A stretch of 64,000 bases of DNA. Source: Neobacillus rhizosphaerae (GTDB lineage Bacteria > Bacillota > Bacilli > Bacillales > Cytobacillaceae). The notes under the pieces are model-generated. The model was not told the origin of the DNA. It did not search any database and was given only the letters and a program-made list of their open reading frames with translations. Below, one piece after another: positions 36,596-45,654 of this stretch. The DNA lies in contig NZ_CALBWS010000002.1 in assembly GCF_937468385.1 (NCBI RefSeq), positions 53,742 through 117,741 of the forward strand. Reading direction: 5' to 3'. Both the position numbers and the translations under genes were made by a program. Position 1 is the stretch's first letter. Each line of letters opens with the position of its first letter.

Positions 36596-37318
36596 TTAAA
36601 GGACAGTTTCATGGCTACTAAAATACTTAATAAATATTTTGCCAAGTTGTTGTTTTTTTTCTTGAAGAATAAAGGTAGGATTAAATTTAGAGGTATTGAT
36701 AATCCGGTGATATTGTTTTGATTGATTATAAGATTTTCCGCCAGCAAGGACATGAATGATTTTAACTGGGAAGTCATACTCAAGATTAACGCTTTCCTCC
36801 ATGCTGAAAATATTGTTTTCAAGCTCTAGCAGATTCATTCTATGTGCAGTTGATAATTCCTTCATTATTTTTTTATAAAAAAACTTATGTTCCTTTTCCT
36901 GTTCAAGATGATGCTTTAAAGAAAGGATAGGATTAAGCAGGATGACCGACCTGATATTTTTCTTCATATTTTCCATTAACCTTATTGCAACAAGTGCTCC
37001 CATGCCTTCAGCTAATATATGGATTTTATTGTTTAGAATTTCGCTTCGAATTACATGTTGGTATAAGCTCTTAGCAAGTTCGACGGCACTTTCACTTCCC
37101 CAGTTTCGCCCATACAGATTTGAGGAAAAAATGGTGTACCCTTCTTCTTTCAGTTGATCGATAATGTCTAGCTTGCCTTCATTTTGAGTCCAAAAGCATT
37201 TACTATCGTCCACAAAATGCCTTTCATCACCAATGATTAAGATCCCAAATCCTGTAGGCTTTTCTGGGTAGTGAATTATATTCCATTGGGTATCCATTTG
37301 AAAATTGCGATTCTCCAT
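36596..37318 (-). CDS. yjaU: Alpha/beta-hydrolase-like protein without nucleophile Ser (YjaU-like)
   Basis: A 240-residue protein with an alpha/beta-hydrolase layout: a GFGILIIGD strand, and an IHILAEGMGALVAIRLMENM nucleophile-elbow region in which the motif reads A-E-G-M-G rather than G-x-S-x-G, so the usual Ser is Gly. A C-terminal VLAGGKSYNQSKQYH segment may hold the His region. ATG at 37318 is chosen for the AAAGGAG site. Positional equivalent of B. subtilis yjaU; function unknown. Confidence 0.78.
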   Translation of the reverse strand: MENRNFQMDTQWNIIHYPEKPTGFGILIIGDERHFVDDSKCFWTQNEGKLDIIDQLKEEGYTIFSSNLYGRNWGSESAVELAKSLYQHVIRSEILNNKIHILAEGMGALVAIRLMENMKKNIRSVILLNPILSLKHHLEQEKEHKFFYKKIMKELSTAHRMNLLELENNIFSMEESVNLEYDFPVKIIHVLAGGKSYNQSKQYHRIINTSKFNPTFILQEKKQQLGKIFIKYFSSHETVL

Positions 37319-37511
37319 AGATAAATCTCCTTTTACATATTTCCTCAAAATATTGTACGCCATTTCACAAAAGATGAAAGGGCGTTTGCCTAATATAGGA
37401 TATACTCGAAAGGTTCCTTCAGTTAATGCAAATTGTCGATAAAACGTTTATTATTTCGAAAAGATATGATAATATTAAATAAGATGTATAATATGTTAGA
37501 GGTGAAAAATA

Positions 37512-37697
37512 GTGCGATTCTTTTGGACTTTTTTCTGGTCATTTCTATTAGTGCAAATGCTTTCATATGTAGTTAGTTCAATGACTCCAGGCACTGAATT
37601 TGATTTTAAATCAGGTGCAATAGTATCTGTTGGGGTAACTGTCTTGATTTACATTGCCGCTGCTGTGATTCCAAAACAGCCAGTAGAAAAACATTGA
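37512..37697 (+). CDS. yjzD: DUF2929 small membrane protein YjzD
   Basis: A 61-residue protein with two membrane helices (about residues 4-22 and 34-54) and a TPGTEFDFKSGAI loop typical of DUF2929/YjzD. GTG start with TTAGAGGTG upstream. Unknown function. Confidence 0.85.
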   Translation: MRFFWTFFWSFLLVQMLSYVVSSMTPGTEFDFKSGAIVSVGVTVLIYIAAAVIPKQPVEKH

Positions 37698-37704
37698 TTT
37701 TTTA

Positions 37705-37742
37705 CAAAAAAGGTCTTCCATATTAAATGGATGACCTTTTTT
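37705..37742. terminator. Bidirectional terminator between yjzD and clpB
   Basis: AAAAAAGGT / ACCTTTTTT outer stem and TCCAT / ATGGA inner stem, T-tracts on both sides. Confidence 0.85.
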
Positions 37743-37760
37743 ATTGTTGCTGTCATTCCT

Positions 37761-40355
37761 TCACTGGATGTTTAACATTACTTCTCCATTTTGGATCGTT
37801 ATTTCTACCCTTGACTGATTATGAACCATACCCGCAATAATTTCCCGAGCAAGCTTTGTTTCAATGTTTCTTTGAATAAACCGTTTCAAAGGTCTTGCAC
37901 CATATATTGGATCAAAGCCATTTACAGCAATAAATTCCTTTGCCTCCTCACTAATGGTAATATCAATTTGCTGTTGTTTTAACCTATTTTGCAGTTCCTT
38001 CATCATTTTCACAACTATATTTTTAATTTCTCCTAATGAAAGCGGCTTAAAAAGAATCGATTCATCAATTCGATTTAAAAATTCCGGACGAAAATGAGTC
38101 CTTAATTGACTCATAACCTTATCCCTTGCGGCAGCTGAAATCTCAATTTCATTTTCACTTCTTTCAAGTAAAAATTGTGAACCGATATTGGAGGTCATAA
38201 TAATAACCGTATTCTTAAAGTCCACAACCCGACCTTGTGAATCAGTGATCCGTCCGTCATCAAGAGCTTGCAGGAGAATGTTGAATACTTCCGGATGAGC
38301 CTTTTCGATTTCATCCATTAAGATGACCGAATAAGGTCTTCTTCTTACAGCTTCTGTTAGCTGTCCCCCTTCTTCATAGCCGACATAACCCGGTGGTGCA
38401 CCAATTAACCGGGAAACTGAGTGCTTTTCCATATATTCTGACATATCAATTCGAATAATGTGTTCTTCACTATCAAATAGGGATTCTGCTAGTGCTTTTG
38501 CAAGCTCTGTCTTCCCAACACCTGTTGGACCTAAGAATAGAAAAGAACCAATCGGCCGATTAGGATCTTTTATTCCCGCCCTGGCGCGGAGCACAGCGTC
38601 AGTCACTAAATTGACTGCTTCATCTTGACCGATAACTCTCCCATGCAGGATTGATTCTAATTTTAACAGTTTTTCTCGTTCACCTTCGACTAACTTAGAA
38701 AGGGGTATTCCTGTCCACCTAGAGACGATATTTGAGATTTCTTCCCCGGTAACTTCTTCACGCAGCAGACGATCATCCTTTTCTGCAGCCTCCTCTAATT
38801 CCTTTAGTTCCCGCTCTGATAATGGAATTTGTCCATGGCGAAGTTCAGCTGCACGATTTAAATCGTACTTATCCTCTGCTTGTTGCAGCTCCCAGCGAAG
38901 CTTTTCAAGAAGTTCCCTTTTTTCCTGTAATTGCTGGATACTTTGTTTTTCTCCGAGCCATTTGGCCTTCATCGTATCTTCAAGTTCTTTTAAATCGGCA
39001 AGTTCCTTTAAAAGTGTCTCAAGCCTCCGTTTACTGCCTTCATCACTTTCTTTTCTTAACGCTGCTTCTTCAATTTCAAGCTGCATTACTCTTCGTGTCA
39101 CTTCATCCAATTCGGTCGGCATTGAATCTATTTCGGTGCGGATCAGTGCACATGCTTCGTCCACAAGATCAATCGCTTTATCCGGTAAAAAACGGTCAGT
39201 AATATACCGGTCGGAAAGCGTAGCTGCTGCAACCAACGCATGGTCATGGATTTTCACCCCATGGTGCACCTCAAACCGTTCCTTTAAGCCCCTTAAAATC
39301 GAAATGGTATCTTCAACATTTGGTTCTTGCACAAGGACTTGCTGGAATCTTCGTTCAAGCGCAGGGTCCTTTTCGATGTATTTCCGATGTTCATCAAGTG
39401 TTGTCGCCCCGATACAATGAAGTTCACCGCGAGCAAGCATCGGTTTTAACATATTGCCTGCATCCATCGCACCTTCTGTTTTACCTGCGCCAACAATTGT
39501 ATGAATTTCATCAATGAACAACAAAATTTGTCCTTCACTCTTTTTGATTTCATTTAAGACCGCTTTCAACCGTTCTTCAAACTCACCTCTGAATTTTGCC
39601 CCGGCAATTAATGCACTCATATCCAAAGAAAAGATTGTTCTATCCTTAAGGCCCTCTGGAACATCCTTTCTGACAATCCTTTGGGCAAGACCTTCGACAA
39701 TTGCTGTCTTTCCGACACCAGGCTCACCGATTAAAACGGGATTGTTCTTTGTTTTTCTGGATAAAATCCGAATAACATGGCGAATTTCTGCATCTCTACC
39801 AATGACCGGGTCCATTTTACCTGCTTTTACTTCGGCAACGAGGTCCCTGCCGTATTTTTTAAGAGCATCGTATCCCGCTTCAGGATTTTGTGATGTCACT
39901 CTTTGATTCCCCCTTATTTCTTTAATCGCGTTTAGAATAGTTTCAGCTGTTTGCCCTGATGAAGAAATAATTTTTTTCATTTCAGAATCATTTGCATAAG
40001 CAGCAGCTAACAAAAAATGCTCAACCGAAATATACTCATCAGAAAATTTTGCAGCAAATCCTTCAGCACTTACCAGTAACTTCTGCAGCTTTGCAGTGAT
40101 ATATAGTTTCCCCTGTTCTGCACCGCTTCCGGTAACTTGAGGTTTTTTTCTCAATGATTCCAAGAGGTTATTTTTAATTTTCTCAGGGTCCAATTTTGTC
40201 CTTTCAAGAATAGCTGCTACTAGGCTATCTTCTTGGTCCATTAACGACAATAATAAGTGAGGTTCGTCGACCTCCTGATGGCTTTTTTTAATGGCTAACG
40301 TCTGCGCATCCATTAACCCTTTTTGTAATCGTTCTGTCATGCGGTTTAAATCCAT
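37761..40355 (-). CDS. clpB: ATP-dependent disaggregase ClpB
   Basis: An 865-residue AAA+ protein: Clp_N repeats (1-150), first ATPase with GEPGVGKT and LLFIDEIHT, a full-length coiled-coil middle domain (about 400-520), second ATPase with GPTGVGKT and [10 protein letters not shown], and a ClpB C-terminal domain. It resolubilises aggregates with DnaK. The long middle domain and lack of a ClpP loop argue for ClpB, not ClpC or ClpE. B. subtilis 168 lacks clpB; here it sits between yjzD and yjzC. ATG at 40355 gives the standard MDLNRMT start. A CtsR site precedes it. Confidence 0.97.
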   Translation of the reverse strand: MDLNRMTERLQKGLMDAQTLAIKKSHQEVDEPHLLLSLMDQEDSLVAAILERTKLDPEKIKNNLLESLRKKPQVTGSGAEQGKLYITAKLQKLLVSAEGFAAKFSDEYISVEHFLLAAAYANDSEMKKIISSSGQTAETILNAIKEIRGNQRVTSQNPEAGYDALKKYGRDLVAEVKAGKMDPVIGRDAEIRHVIRILSRKTKNNPVLIGEPGVGKTAIVEGLAQRIVRKDVPEGLKDRTIFSLDMSALIAGAKFRGEFEERLKAVLNEIKKSEGQILLFIDEIHTIVGAGKTEGAMDAGNMLKPMLARGELHCIGATTLDEHRKYIEKDPALERRFQQVLVQEPNVEDTISILRGLKERFEVHHGVKIHDHALVAAATLSDRYITDRFLPDKAIDLVDEACALIRTEIDSMPTELDEVTRRVMQLEIEEAALRKESDEGSKRRLETLLKELADLKELEDTMKAKWLGEKQSIQQLQEKRELLEKLRWELQQAEDKYDLNRAAELRHGQIPLSERELKELEEAAEKDDRLLREEVTGEEISNIVSRWTGIPLSKLVEGEREKLLKLESILHGRVIGQDEAVNLVTDAVLRARAGIKDPNRPIGSFLFLGPTGVGKTELAKALAESLFDSEEHIIRIDMSEYMEKHSVSRLIGAPPGYVGYEEGGQLTEAVRRRPYSVILMDEIEKAHPEVFNILLQALDDGRITDSQGRVVDFKNTVIIMTSNIGSQFLLERSENEIEISAAARDKVMSQLRTHFRPEFLNRIDESILFKPLSLGEIKNIVVKMMKELQNRLKQQQIDITISEEAKEFIAVNGFDPIYGARPLKRFIQRNIETKLAREIIAGMVHNQSRVEITIQNGEVMLNIQ

Positions 40356-40370
40356 TATCCCCACATCCTC

Positions 40371-40387
40371 TTTGACCATTTTTGACC
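40371..40387 (-). promoter_or_regulatory. CtsR operator in front of clpB
   Basis: GGTCAAA-AAT-GGTCAAA on the minus strand, a perfect form of the CtsR heptad direct repeat (RGTCAAA NAN RGTCAAA), just upstream of the clpB ribosome binding site. A TATAAT (40398-40403) places the transcription start so that the operator would cover about +4 to +20. Confidence 0.9.
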
Positions 40388-40482
40388 TATTGATTTTATT
40401 ATAAAACAACTCAATAATAGAAGTAAAATTTTAAACAGGAAAAAAGTCACCCAAATGGATGACTTTATCTAACTTTAATAAT

Positions 40483-40662
40483 TTATGGTTTTCGCTGGTA
40501 AGTCCAAACACGGTTATCATTGGATGTTTCAGGAAATGCATCACCTGCTTTAAGCTTTATTTTTTTTGGATTTAGCACGTTGTCTCCCGTTTCGCCCACT
40601 TCGATGTACACACCGTTATTAGGTGCTTTTTTACCAGATTTAAACTGATGATTTTGTCCCAT
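40483..40662 (-). CDS. yjzC: YjzC family small protein
   Basis: A 59-residue protein beginning MGQNHQFKSGKKAPNNGVYIE and ending RVWTYQRKP, typical of the YjzC family. Strong AAGGAGGG site before the ATG. Soluble and glycine-containing, with no membrane segment. Function unknown; the family is widespread in Bacilli. Lies upstream of clpB in the same direction. Confidence 0.88.
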   Translation of the reverse strand: MGQNHQFKSGKKAPNNGVYIEVGETGDNVLNPKKIKLKAGDAFPETSNDNRVWTYQRKP

Positions 40663-40934
40663 TTTTTCCCTCCTTAACTTCTTACCCTTATATTATTTCC
40701 TTTTCTAGTGTGACCATAATAGGAATTTCTTACAAATTTCCGCGCAGATAGACAATATTTCCTAAGAAATACTCGAAATATGTAAGATTTTTTGACGATT
40801 GTATGAACTTATTCAACATGTATTGCTAATTAATCTTTGTTAACAATATAATTATAGTAATATCTTGTAAATCCAACCTTGACTGTCATTTATTTTCAAG
40901 ATTGATTTCATACCTTTAAAAGGTGGTTATGAGT

Positions 40935-41627
40935 ATGCAGTCAGTAAAAGAAATGCCGATAACCTTGTCCCATCTATTTGATACGGTTCACCATTTTAAG
41001 AAAATGGAAAAAGGCACTTTTCTTTTCCAAGAGGGATCTGTTGCTGATGAAATGTATATTGTCCAAAGCGGTATTCTCCAAATCAGCAAAATTATTCCTG
41101 ATGGAAGAGAGCTTACATTAAGAATGTGCTCCAGTGGTGATTTTGTCGGTGAATTAAATTTATTTTCCCCTTCTTCAAGATATTTATTAAGTGCACGTGT
41201 TATTGAGAGTGGCGAAGTTGCTGTCATTATGAAAGATGTTCTTGAAGAAAAACTTTCGCAAAATCTTCCTCTTTCTTTTGAATTCATAAAATGGATGAGC
41301 CAACAATACCGGAAAACGCAAACTAGATTTCGTGATTTAGTTCTTCACGGAAAAAAAGGGGCCTTGTATTCTACCCTGATCCGCATCAGTAATAGTTACG
41401 GTATGAAAACTAATAAAGGGATTTTGATTGAATTACCGTTAACAAATCAAGAATTAGCTAATTTCTGTGGCACCTCTCGTGAAGTAGTCAATCGCTTGCT
41501 TAGTGATTTACGAAAAATTGGTGTTATTTCAATTGATAAAGGGACAATTACGATTCATGACATAGTGTTTTTAAAAAGGGAAATTGATTGCGAGGATTGT
41601 CCGACGGAAATATGTAAAGTTGACTAG
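40935..41627 (+). CDS. fnr: Anaerobic regulator Fnr (first copy)
   Basis: A 230-residue Crp/Fnr activator: N-terminal cyclic-nucleotide-like barrel (FLFQEGSVADEMYIVQSG), dimerisation helix, and C-terminal helix-turn-helix (LTNQELANFCGTSREVVNRLLSDL). The Bacillus-type Fe-S site is present: a C-terminal CEDCPTEIC (C-x2-C-x4-C) plus the Asp in RFRDLVL. ATG at 40935 is selected for spacing from AAAGGTGG. It shares strong similarity with the second copy at 47034. B. subtilis Fnr activates nitrate respiration genes. Confidence 0.94.
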   Translation: MQSVKEMPITLSHLFDTVHHFKKMEKGTFLFQEGSVADEMYIVQSGILQISKIIPDGRELTLRMCSSGDFVGELNLFSPSSRYLLSARVIESGEVAVIMKDVLEEKLSQNLPLSFEFIKWMSQQYRKTQTRFRDLVLHGKKGALYSTLIRISNSYGMKTNKGILIELPLTNQELANFCGTSREVVNRLLSDLRKIGVISIDKGTITIHDIVFLKREIDCEDCPTEICKVD

Positions 41628-41648
41628 TTGATAATCCAAATAATAAAA

Positions 41649-41672
41649 AGTCGGTCTCTATGAAGACCGACT
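41649..41672 (+). terminator. First hairpin after fnr
   Basis: Perfect AGTCGGTCT / AGACCGACT stem with a 6-base loop; no T-tract. Confidence 0.6.
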
Positions 41673-41676
41673 CAGA

Positions 41677-41712
41677 TTGCCGAGAAATGGTATATTTCTC
41701 GGCAATTTTTTA
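41677..41712 (+). terminator. Terminator after fnr
   Basis: TTGCCGAGAAAT / ATTTCTCGGCAA stem of 12 pairs followed by Ts. Confidence 0.9.
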
Positions 41713-41739
41713 ATAATGGATTGGCCCTGCTAACTGGCC

Positions 41740-41799
41740 TGTTGATTTCCGCTCCGGGACCGCCCGCGGAAAGCGAAGCGCCTGGAGCGCAAATCAACA
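41740..41799. repeat. 60-base MITE-like repeat (family B)
   Basis: Ends in 16-base inverted repeats, TGTTGATTTCCGCTCC and GGAGCGCAAATCAACA, matching at 14 of 16 positions. The GC-rich centre (GGACCGCCCGCGGAAAGCG) is unlike the surroundings. It resembles a repetitive intergenic element I know from many Bacillus genomes. No coding capacity. Confidence 0.65.
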
Positions 41800-41862
41800 G
41801 ACATGTCGCATTAATAATATTATAATAAATTAACGCAGTGAAATGTTAAAATGACATAAAAA

Positions 41863-41898
41863 AATAAAGGCTGTCGAAGGTTTTCAACAGCCTTTATT
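41863..41898. terminator. Terminator at the end of ywiC
   Basis: AATAAAGGCTGT / ACAGCCTTTATT stem containing the ywiC stop codon, with T-tract on the + side and A/T run on the other. Confidence 0.85.
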
Positions 41899-42622
41899 TT
41901 AGTGAAATTATTTGAATGACTATGATGATGAAGAATAGTGCAGAATTTATGATTTCGTATATACCAATTTCCTTTGGAGATAGCTTTCTCCCGTGAAAAA
42001 GAACAGCTCTAACTAAACTTGGAAAAAAGGCGAGGGCTACTAGCCAATAACCAAACACCAGCCAAACAAGTGTTAAAAGCAAATGGTAGGTCCATGAAAT
42101 CCATTTAAATTGAGTATTCTTCTTTTCCCGAATCATTGATTTCACATAAAAGGTACAACCAACAAAAAATAGCACAGACGTTAAGAAGATGAATATTATC
42201 ATTTTGGCGTTCACAACACCAAGGGATAAGTAACTACTTGCAAGTCCGGCAATTGAAAAAGCAAAGATAGCGCTAATATCATTCATAAAGGCACGGTCTT
42301 GATTTCGTGAAGTATAAAAAGCATTTATCATAAAAAACGGCAACATTAGAAGTCCAAAATAAAAAATACTTGGCCTTTGCAAAAGTGGAATGAGTAAAAG
42401 TAATAATGCCGGAATCATATAAATAAGAGTCCATTTTGTATAAAAAGGCATTTTTTTCTTTTTAAATAACAGGAGTAATGGATACGTTGCTAGGTACAAT
42501 AAAAGCCAGCCAACAAAAAATGGGATATGCTGCCAATGGTAGCCCCCGTTAGTGACACCTAGCCAAAAAGGGATGATTAGCATTGCCCATGCACCATGTT
42601 GTTTTGGTAAAAATAACTTCAT
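41894..42622 (-). CDS. ywiC: YwiC-like membrane protein
   Basis: A 242-residue integral membrane protein with about eight hydrophobic helices, starting MKLFLPKQHGAWAMLIIPFWLG, the conserved YwiC-family N-terminus. Function unknown. In B. subtilis ywiC lies beside fnr and narGHJI, so this linkage to fnr supports the assignment and suggests a link to nitrate respiration. ATG at 42622 has AAGGAG 8 bases upstream. Confidence 0.88.
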   Translation of the reverse strand: MKLFLPKQHGAWAMLIIPFWLGVTNGGYHWQHIPFFVGWLLLYLATYPLLLLFKKKKMPFYTKWTLIYMIPALLLLLIPLLQRPSIFYFGLLMLPFFMINAFYTSRNQDRAFMNDISAIFAFSIAGLASSYLSLGVVNAKMIIFIFLTSVLFFVGCTFYVKSMIREKKNTQFKWISWTYHLLLTLVWLVFGYWLVALAFFPSLVRAVLFHGRKLSPKEIGIYEIINSALFFIIIVIQIISLK

Positions 42623-42832
42623 CTCTTTCACTCCTTTTTCCTGCTTTCATCTACTATAAGATAGCTAATCGAAAAATAAAGTGAAGAGTATCACATGAGG
42701 AAAAAAAAAGAAGGCCTTTGCCTTCTTTCAATACCTGTACCTTATTTGAACAAACATCATAGCCCCTAAATTGTATTGTAGCGGGGATTATTCACCTTCG
42801 CTGTGATAAAAGTAACAAATTTGACAATTTTA

Positions 42833-43381
42833 TTAAATCTTTTCGTCTGTTTTATGAATAGTTTTTTCTAGGATTTGAAAAGCCCAGTTTATCGCTGATT
42901 CATCGGAAATATGAAAGGAAGGCACTTTCCATTTTGCTATTAGACCATCCTTCATATCCTCCTTCCAGTATATAACCGCAGTAATATTGTTAACTGAATT
43001 TAATAAGTCAAAATCATTTTTATCCCTTAACAACAACAGCTTCGGATAACTTTTTTGCTTATATCCCTCAATCAAAATTACATCTGGCTGAAAGAATTTC
43101 ATTAGCTCTATCTGTTCATCAAGACAATATTCGCGGTCATCTGCTTGCAGGACCAACCTGCCGCCCCCCTCAACAATGGTTGCAGCTGCGCCTGCTAATA
43201 GATGTTTTGTTGAATCCTTTTGATCCACCACATCCGGCTTGGCGTCATGTCCGTGATGTTTGATTGTTACCGTTTTTAACCCATTTTTCTTTAAAACCTC
43301 AATAAGCTTGAAAGTAATCGTCGTTTTTCCACTATTTTGATAACCCACTACTTGAAAAATTACTGGTTTTACCAAGGCCAC
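42833..43381 (-). CDS. mobB: Molybdopterin-guanine dinucleotide biosynthesis protein MobB
   Basis: A 182-residue P-loop protein: Walker A GYQNSGKTT near residue 13, KHHGHDAK, and VILIEGYKQKSYPK typical of MobB. It assists GTP-dependent formation of the bis-MGD form of the molybdenum cofactor. GTG start with AGGTGGG upstream, overlapping the end of moeA by 13 bases; the two are cotranscribed. Confidence 0.94.
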   Translation of the reverse strand: MALVKPVIFQVVGYQNSGKTTITFKLIEVLKKNGLKTVTIKHHGHDAKPDVVDQKDSTKHLLAGAAATIVEGGGRLVLQADDREYCLDEQIELMKFFQPDVILIEGYKQKSYPKLLLLRDKNDFDLLNSVNNITAVIYWKEDMKDGLIAKWKVPSFHISDESAINWAFQILEKTIHKTDEKI

Positions 43382-44637
43382 TCACAGCCCACCTGATCTT
43401 CTAGTAAAAGGACCTCCACTTCACAGCCAGCCGTAAAACCTCTCGTTCCACCAGGTAGAATCATTAATGAATTAGCACCTGCAAGACTCATGATAATGTT
43501 CGACTTATCTAGACCACTTGGGGTCACCTTTAGTCTCCCATCAGCGATAAATGTTTCGCTGCGGACAAACCTTGTAAATGGATTAGCTTTAGGAAAGTCA
43601 ACCACAAGCTGCGCTTTTTCCTTCCTTAAGTGTGGTTTTTTCGAAAATAACTGCCTTCGAATAATCGGCCGGGCAAACAATTCAAAGCCAACATAACAAG
43701 CAGACGGATTACCAGATAATCCAAATAATATTTTTTCATTGTACTGGGCTACTGTTGTCACACTTCCAGGACGCATAGAGACCTTATTAAATAAAACCTC
43801 TGCACCCAGTTTTTCGTAAATGGCAGGAAGATAATCAAAGTCCCCCACTGACACTCCTCCGGTTGTAATTAACAAGTCTACTTCATTTAAGGCATTTTTT
43901 ACTGCTTCATAGCATGGATCGAATTCATCGGCCAGCTTCCCAAAATAGTGAACAATGCCTCCCGCTCTTTCGATTTGTGCAGCAATCATAAGGGAATTGC
44001 TGTTACGAATCTTTCCTGGAACTAATTCTTCCTTCACTTCTAAAAGCTCTGTACCGGTCGCGAACAAACCAACTCGCGGTCTCTTTGCCACTGGAACATG
44101 CTGATAGCCAAATGTGGCCAACATTGCTTGAATACCAGGATTAATCAACGATCCTTTTTTCACTAAAATTTGGCCTTCTTTAGCGTCTTCACCTATAAAG
44201 GAAACATTATCACCTTTTTTAAAACTGCGTTTAATAGACATATATGGGAGACCATTTTTTTCGTAGTCTTTTGCGACTTCAAACATGACGACTGCATCGG
44301 TTCCCACTGGCATCATCGCACCAGTCATAATTCGGACGGCTTGTTTATGACCCACAACCTTTGCTGAAACCATTCCTGCACCGATATGGTCAATCACTTC
44401 AAATTCGACAGGATTGGTCGGAGATGCATCACTCGTGTCGCTTGATTTGACAGCAAAGCCATCATATGGCGCCCTGTTAAAGTGTGGTACGTCACTAGTG
44501 GCAATTAAATCCTCTGATAAATAGCGACCGTAGCTTTCATTTATCGAAACATATTCCGTAACACCTTGTAATGGATTTTCCATTATCCTTTTAACTGCTT
44601 CCCCAATTGGAATCGGTTTTCTTCTTTCTAACAACAT
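43369..44637 (-). CDS. moeA: Molybdopterin molybdotransferase MoeA
   Basis: A 422-residue enzyme that inserts molybdate into adenylylated molybdopterin. Recognisable MoeA segments are FNRAPYDGFAVKS, IMTGAMMPVGTDAVVMFE, GVSVGDFDYLP and LFGLSGNPSACYVGFELF. ATG at 44637 has AGGAG six bases upstream. Operon moeA-mobB, divergent from ric; the shared intergenic region carries an FNR box. Confidence 0.95.
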   Translation of the reverse strand: MLLERRKPIPIGEAVKRIMENPLQGVTEYVSINESYGRYLSEDLIATSDVPHFNRAPYDGFAVKSSDTSDASPTNPVEFEVIDHIGAGMVSAKVVGHKQAVRIMTGAMMPVGTDAVVMFEVAKDYEKNGLPYMSIKRSFKKGDNVSFIGEDAKEGQILVKKGSLINPGIQAMLATFGYQHVPVAKRPRVGLFATGTELLEVKEELVPGKIRNSNSLMIAAQIERAGGIVHYFGKLADEFDPCYEAVKNALNEVDLLITTGGVSVGDFDYLPAIYEKLGAEVLFNKVSMRPGSVTTVAQYNEKILFGLSGNPSACYVGFELFARPIIRRQLFSKKPHLRKEKAQLVVDFPKANPFTRFVRSETFIADGRLKVTPSGLDKSNIIMSLAGANSLMILPGGTRGFTAGCEVEVLLLEDQVGCEWPW

Positions 44638-44781
44638 AATCAGCTCCTGCCTTACATGGATAAGTTTTTTCATGATATGTAAATGACTAATCTTCATTAT
44701 AAGCCTAAAGAAAACCTGCTAACATATCAAATGTCACAAAATAAATAATTTTACCCTATAAATTAAAAATCATATCGAATG

Positions 44782-44797
44782 TGTGATTCAGGTCACC
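44782..44797 (+). promoter_or_regulatory. FNR box upstream of ric
   Basis: TGTGA-TTCAGG-TCACC, nine of ten key positions of TGTGA-N6-TCACA. A -10-like TATGCT at 44819-44824 lies so that the box centre falls at -41.5, the class-II activator position. The box also faces the divergent moeA promoter region. Confidence 0.75.
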
Positions 44798-44871
44798 TAA
44801 TTAATACTCGTTTTCAATTATGCTTAAATCAGAAATAAACTACCGTTAAAATTTTAAGGAGGATTTTTATT

Positions 44872-45573
44872 ATGACTTTCCCATTTACTGCGAATTCATT
44901 AGTTAAAGATATTGTAAACGAATTACCAAAAACAAGTGACGTATTCAAAAAGAATCGTATCGATTTCTGCTGCGGCGGTAACATTCCCTTATCCCTTGCT
45001 GTTGATCAAAACGGTCTTAACATGGACAGTTTATTAGCTGAATTAAAACTGGTTTTTGATAAATACGAAAACGCCGAAAAAGATGTAGAAGTATGGACTG
45101 ATTCTGATTCAAATACAATTATTGATCATGTCATTTCAAATTACCATCGGGTATCGGAAGAAGAATTGTCGATGCTTAGTCCTTATGTTACGAAGGTTTC
45201 ACGTGTCCATGGAGACAATCATCCAGAGCTTTTGAAAGTCTATGAGCTTTTTTATGAATTCAAAAAAGAATTGCAAGAGCATATGGCCAAAGAAGAAGCT
45301 GTTGTCTTCCCATTAATTAAGCAGCTTGGAGATGGAAAAGTTGAAAACCGTGAAGAAGCAATTAATTTAATAATCGAGCTTGAAAAGGAGCACGACCATG
45401 CTGGGGAAATATTAAGAAAAATCCGTGCTGTAACATCTGACTATACTCTTCCACTGGATGCTTGCGGAACGTATCGGTTAGTCTATGCCCGTTTGGAGGC
45501 ATTAGAAGGGTTAACCTTTATGCATGTGCATCTCGAAAACAACATCTTATTTCCAAGATATCTTTCAAAATGA
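44872..45573 (+). CDS. ric: Iron-sulfur cluster repair di-iron protein RIC (ScdA/YtfE)
   Basis: A 233-residue RIC protein. N-terminal ScdA_N domain with the IDFCCGG motif (about residue 31), then a hemerythrin-like domain providing di-iron ligands (IDHVISNYH, HMAKEEAVVFPLI, ELEKEHDHAGEIL, MHVHLENNILFPR). RIC proteins restore Fe-S clusters damaged by NO or oxidants. The FNR box upstream and neighbouring Moco genes fit protection during nitrate or nitrite respiration. Start ATG with AAGGAGG upstream. Confidence 0.96.
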   Translation: MTFPFTANSLVKDIVNELPKTSDVFKKNRIDFCCGGNIPLSLAVDQNGLNMDSLLAELKLVFDKYENAEKDVEVWTDSDSNTIIDHVISNYHRVSEEELSMLSPYVTKVSRVHGDNHPELLKVYELFYEFKKELQEHMAKEEAVVFPLIKQLGDGKVENREEAINLIIELEKEHDHAGEILRKIRAVTSDYTLPLDACGTYRLVYARLEALEGLTFMHVHLENNILFPRYLSK

Positions 45574-45579
45574 TCATGT

Positions 45580-45614
45580 AAAACACTCTCTTTACCCGAA
45601 GAGAGTGTTTTTTC
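45580..45614. terminator. Bidirectional terminator between ric and moaA
   Basis: AAAACACTCTC / GAGAGTGTTTT stem with a following T-tract. Confidence 0.9.
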
Positions 45615-45654
45615 TACCCTATAATATCCTGGCTTTAAATAAGCTGGCTTTCCT

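Noticed and set aside
38822..39906. Several 65-152-codon + strand open frames opposite clpB
   Set aside because: All overlap the conserved ClpB coding region in antisense and lack ribosome sites or family features.
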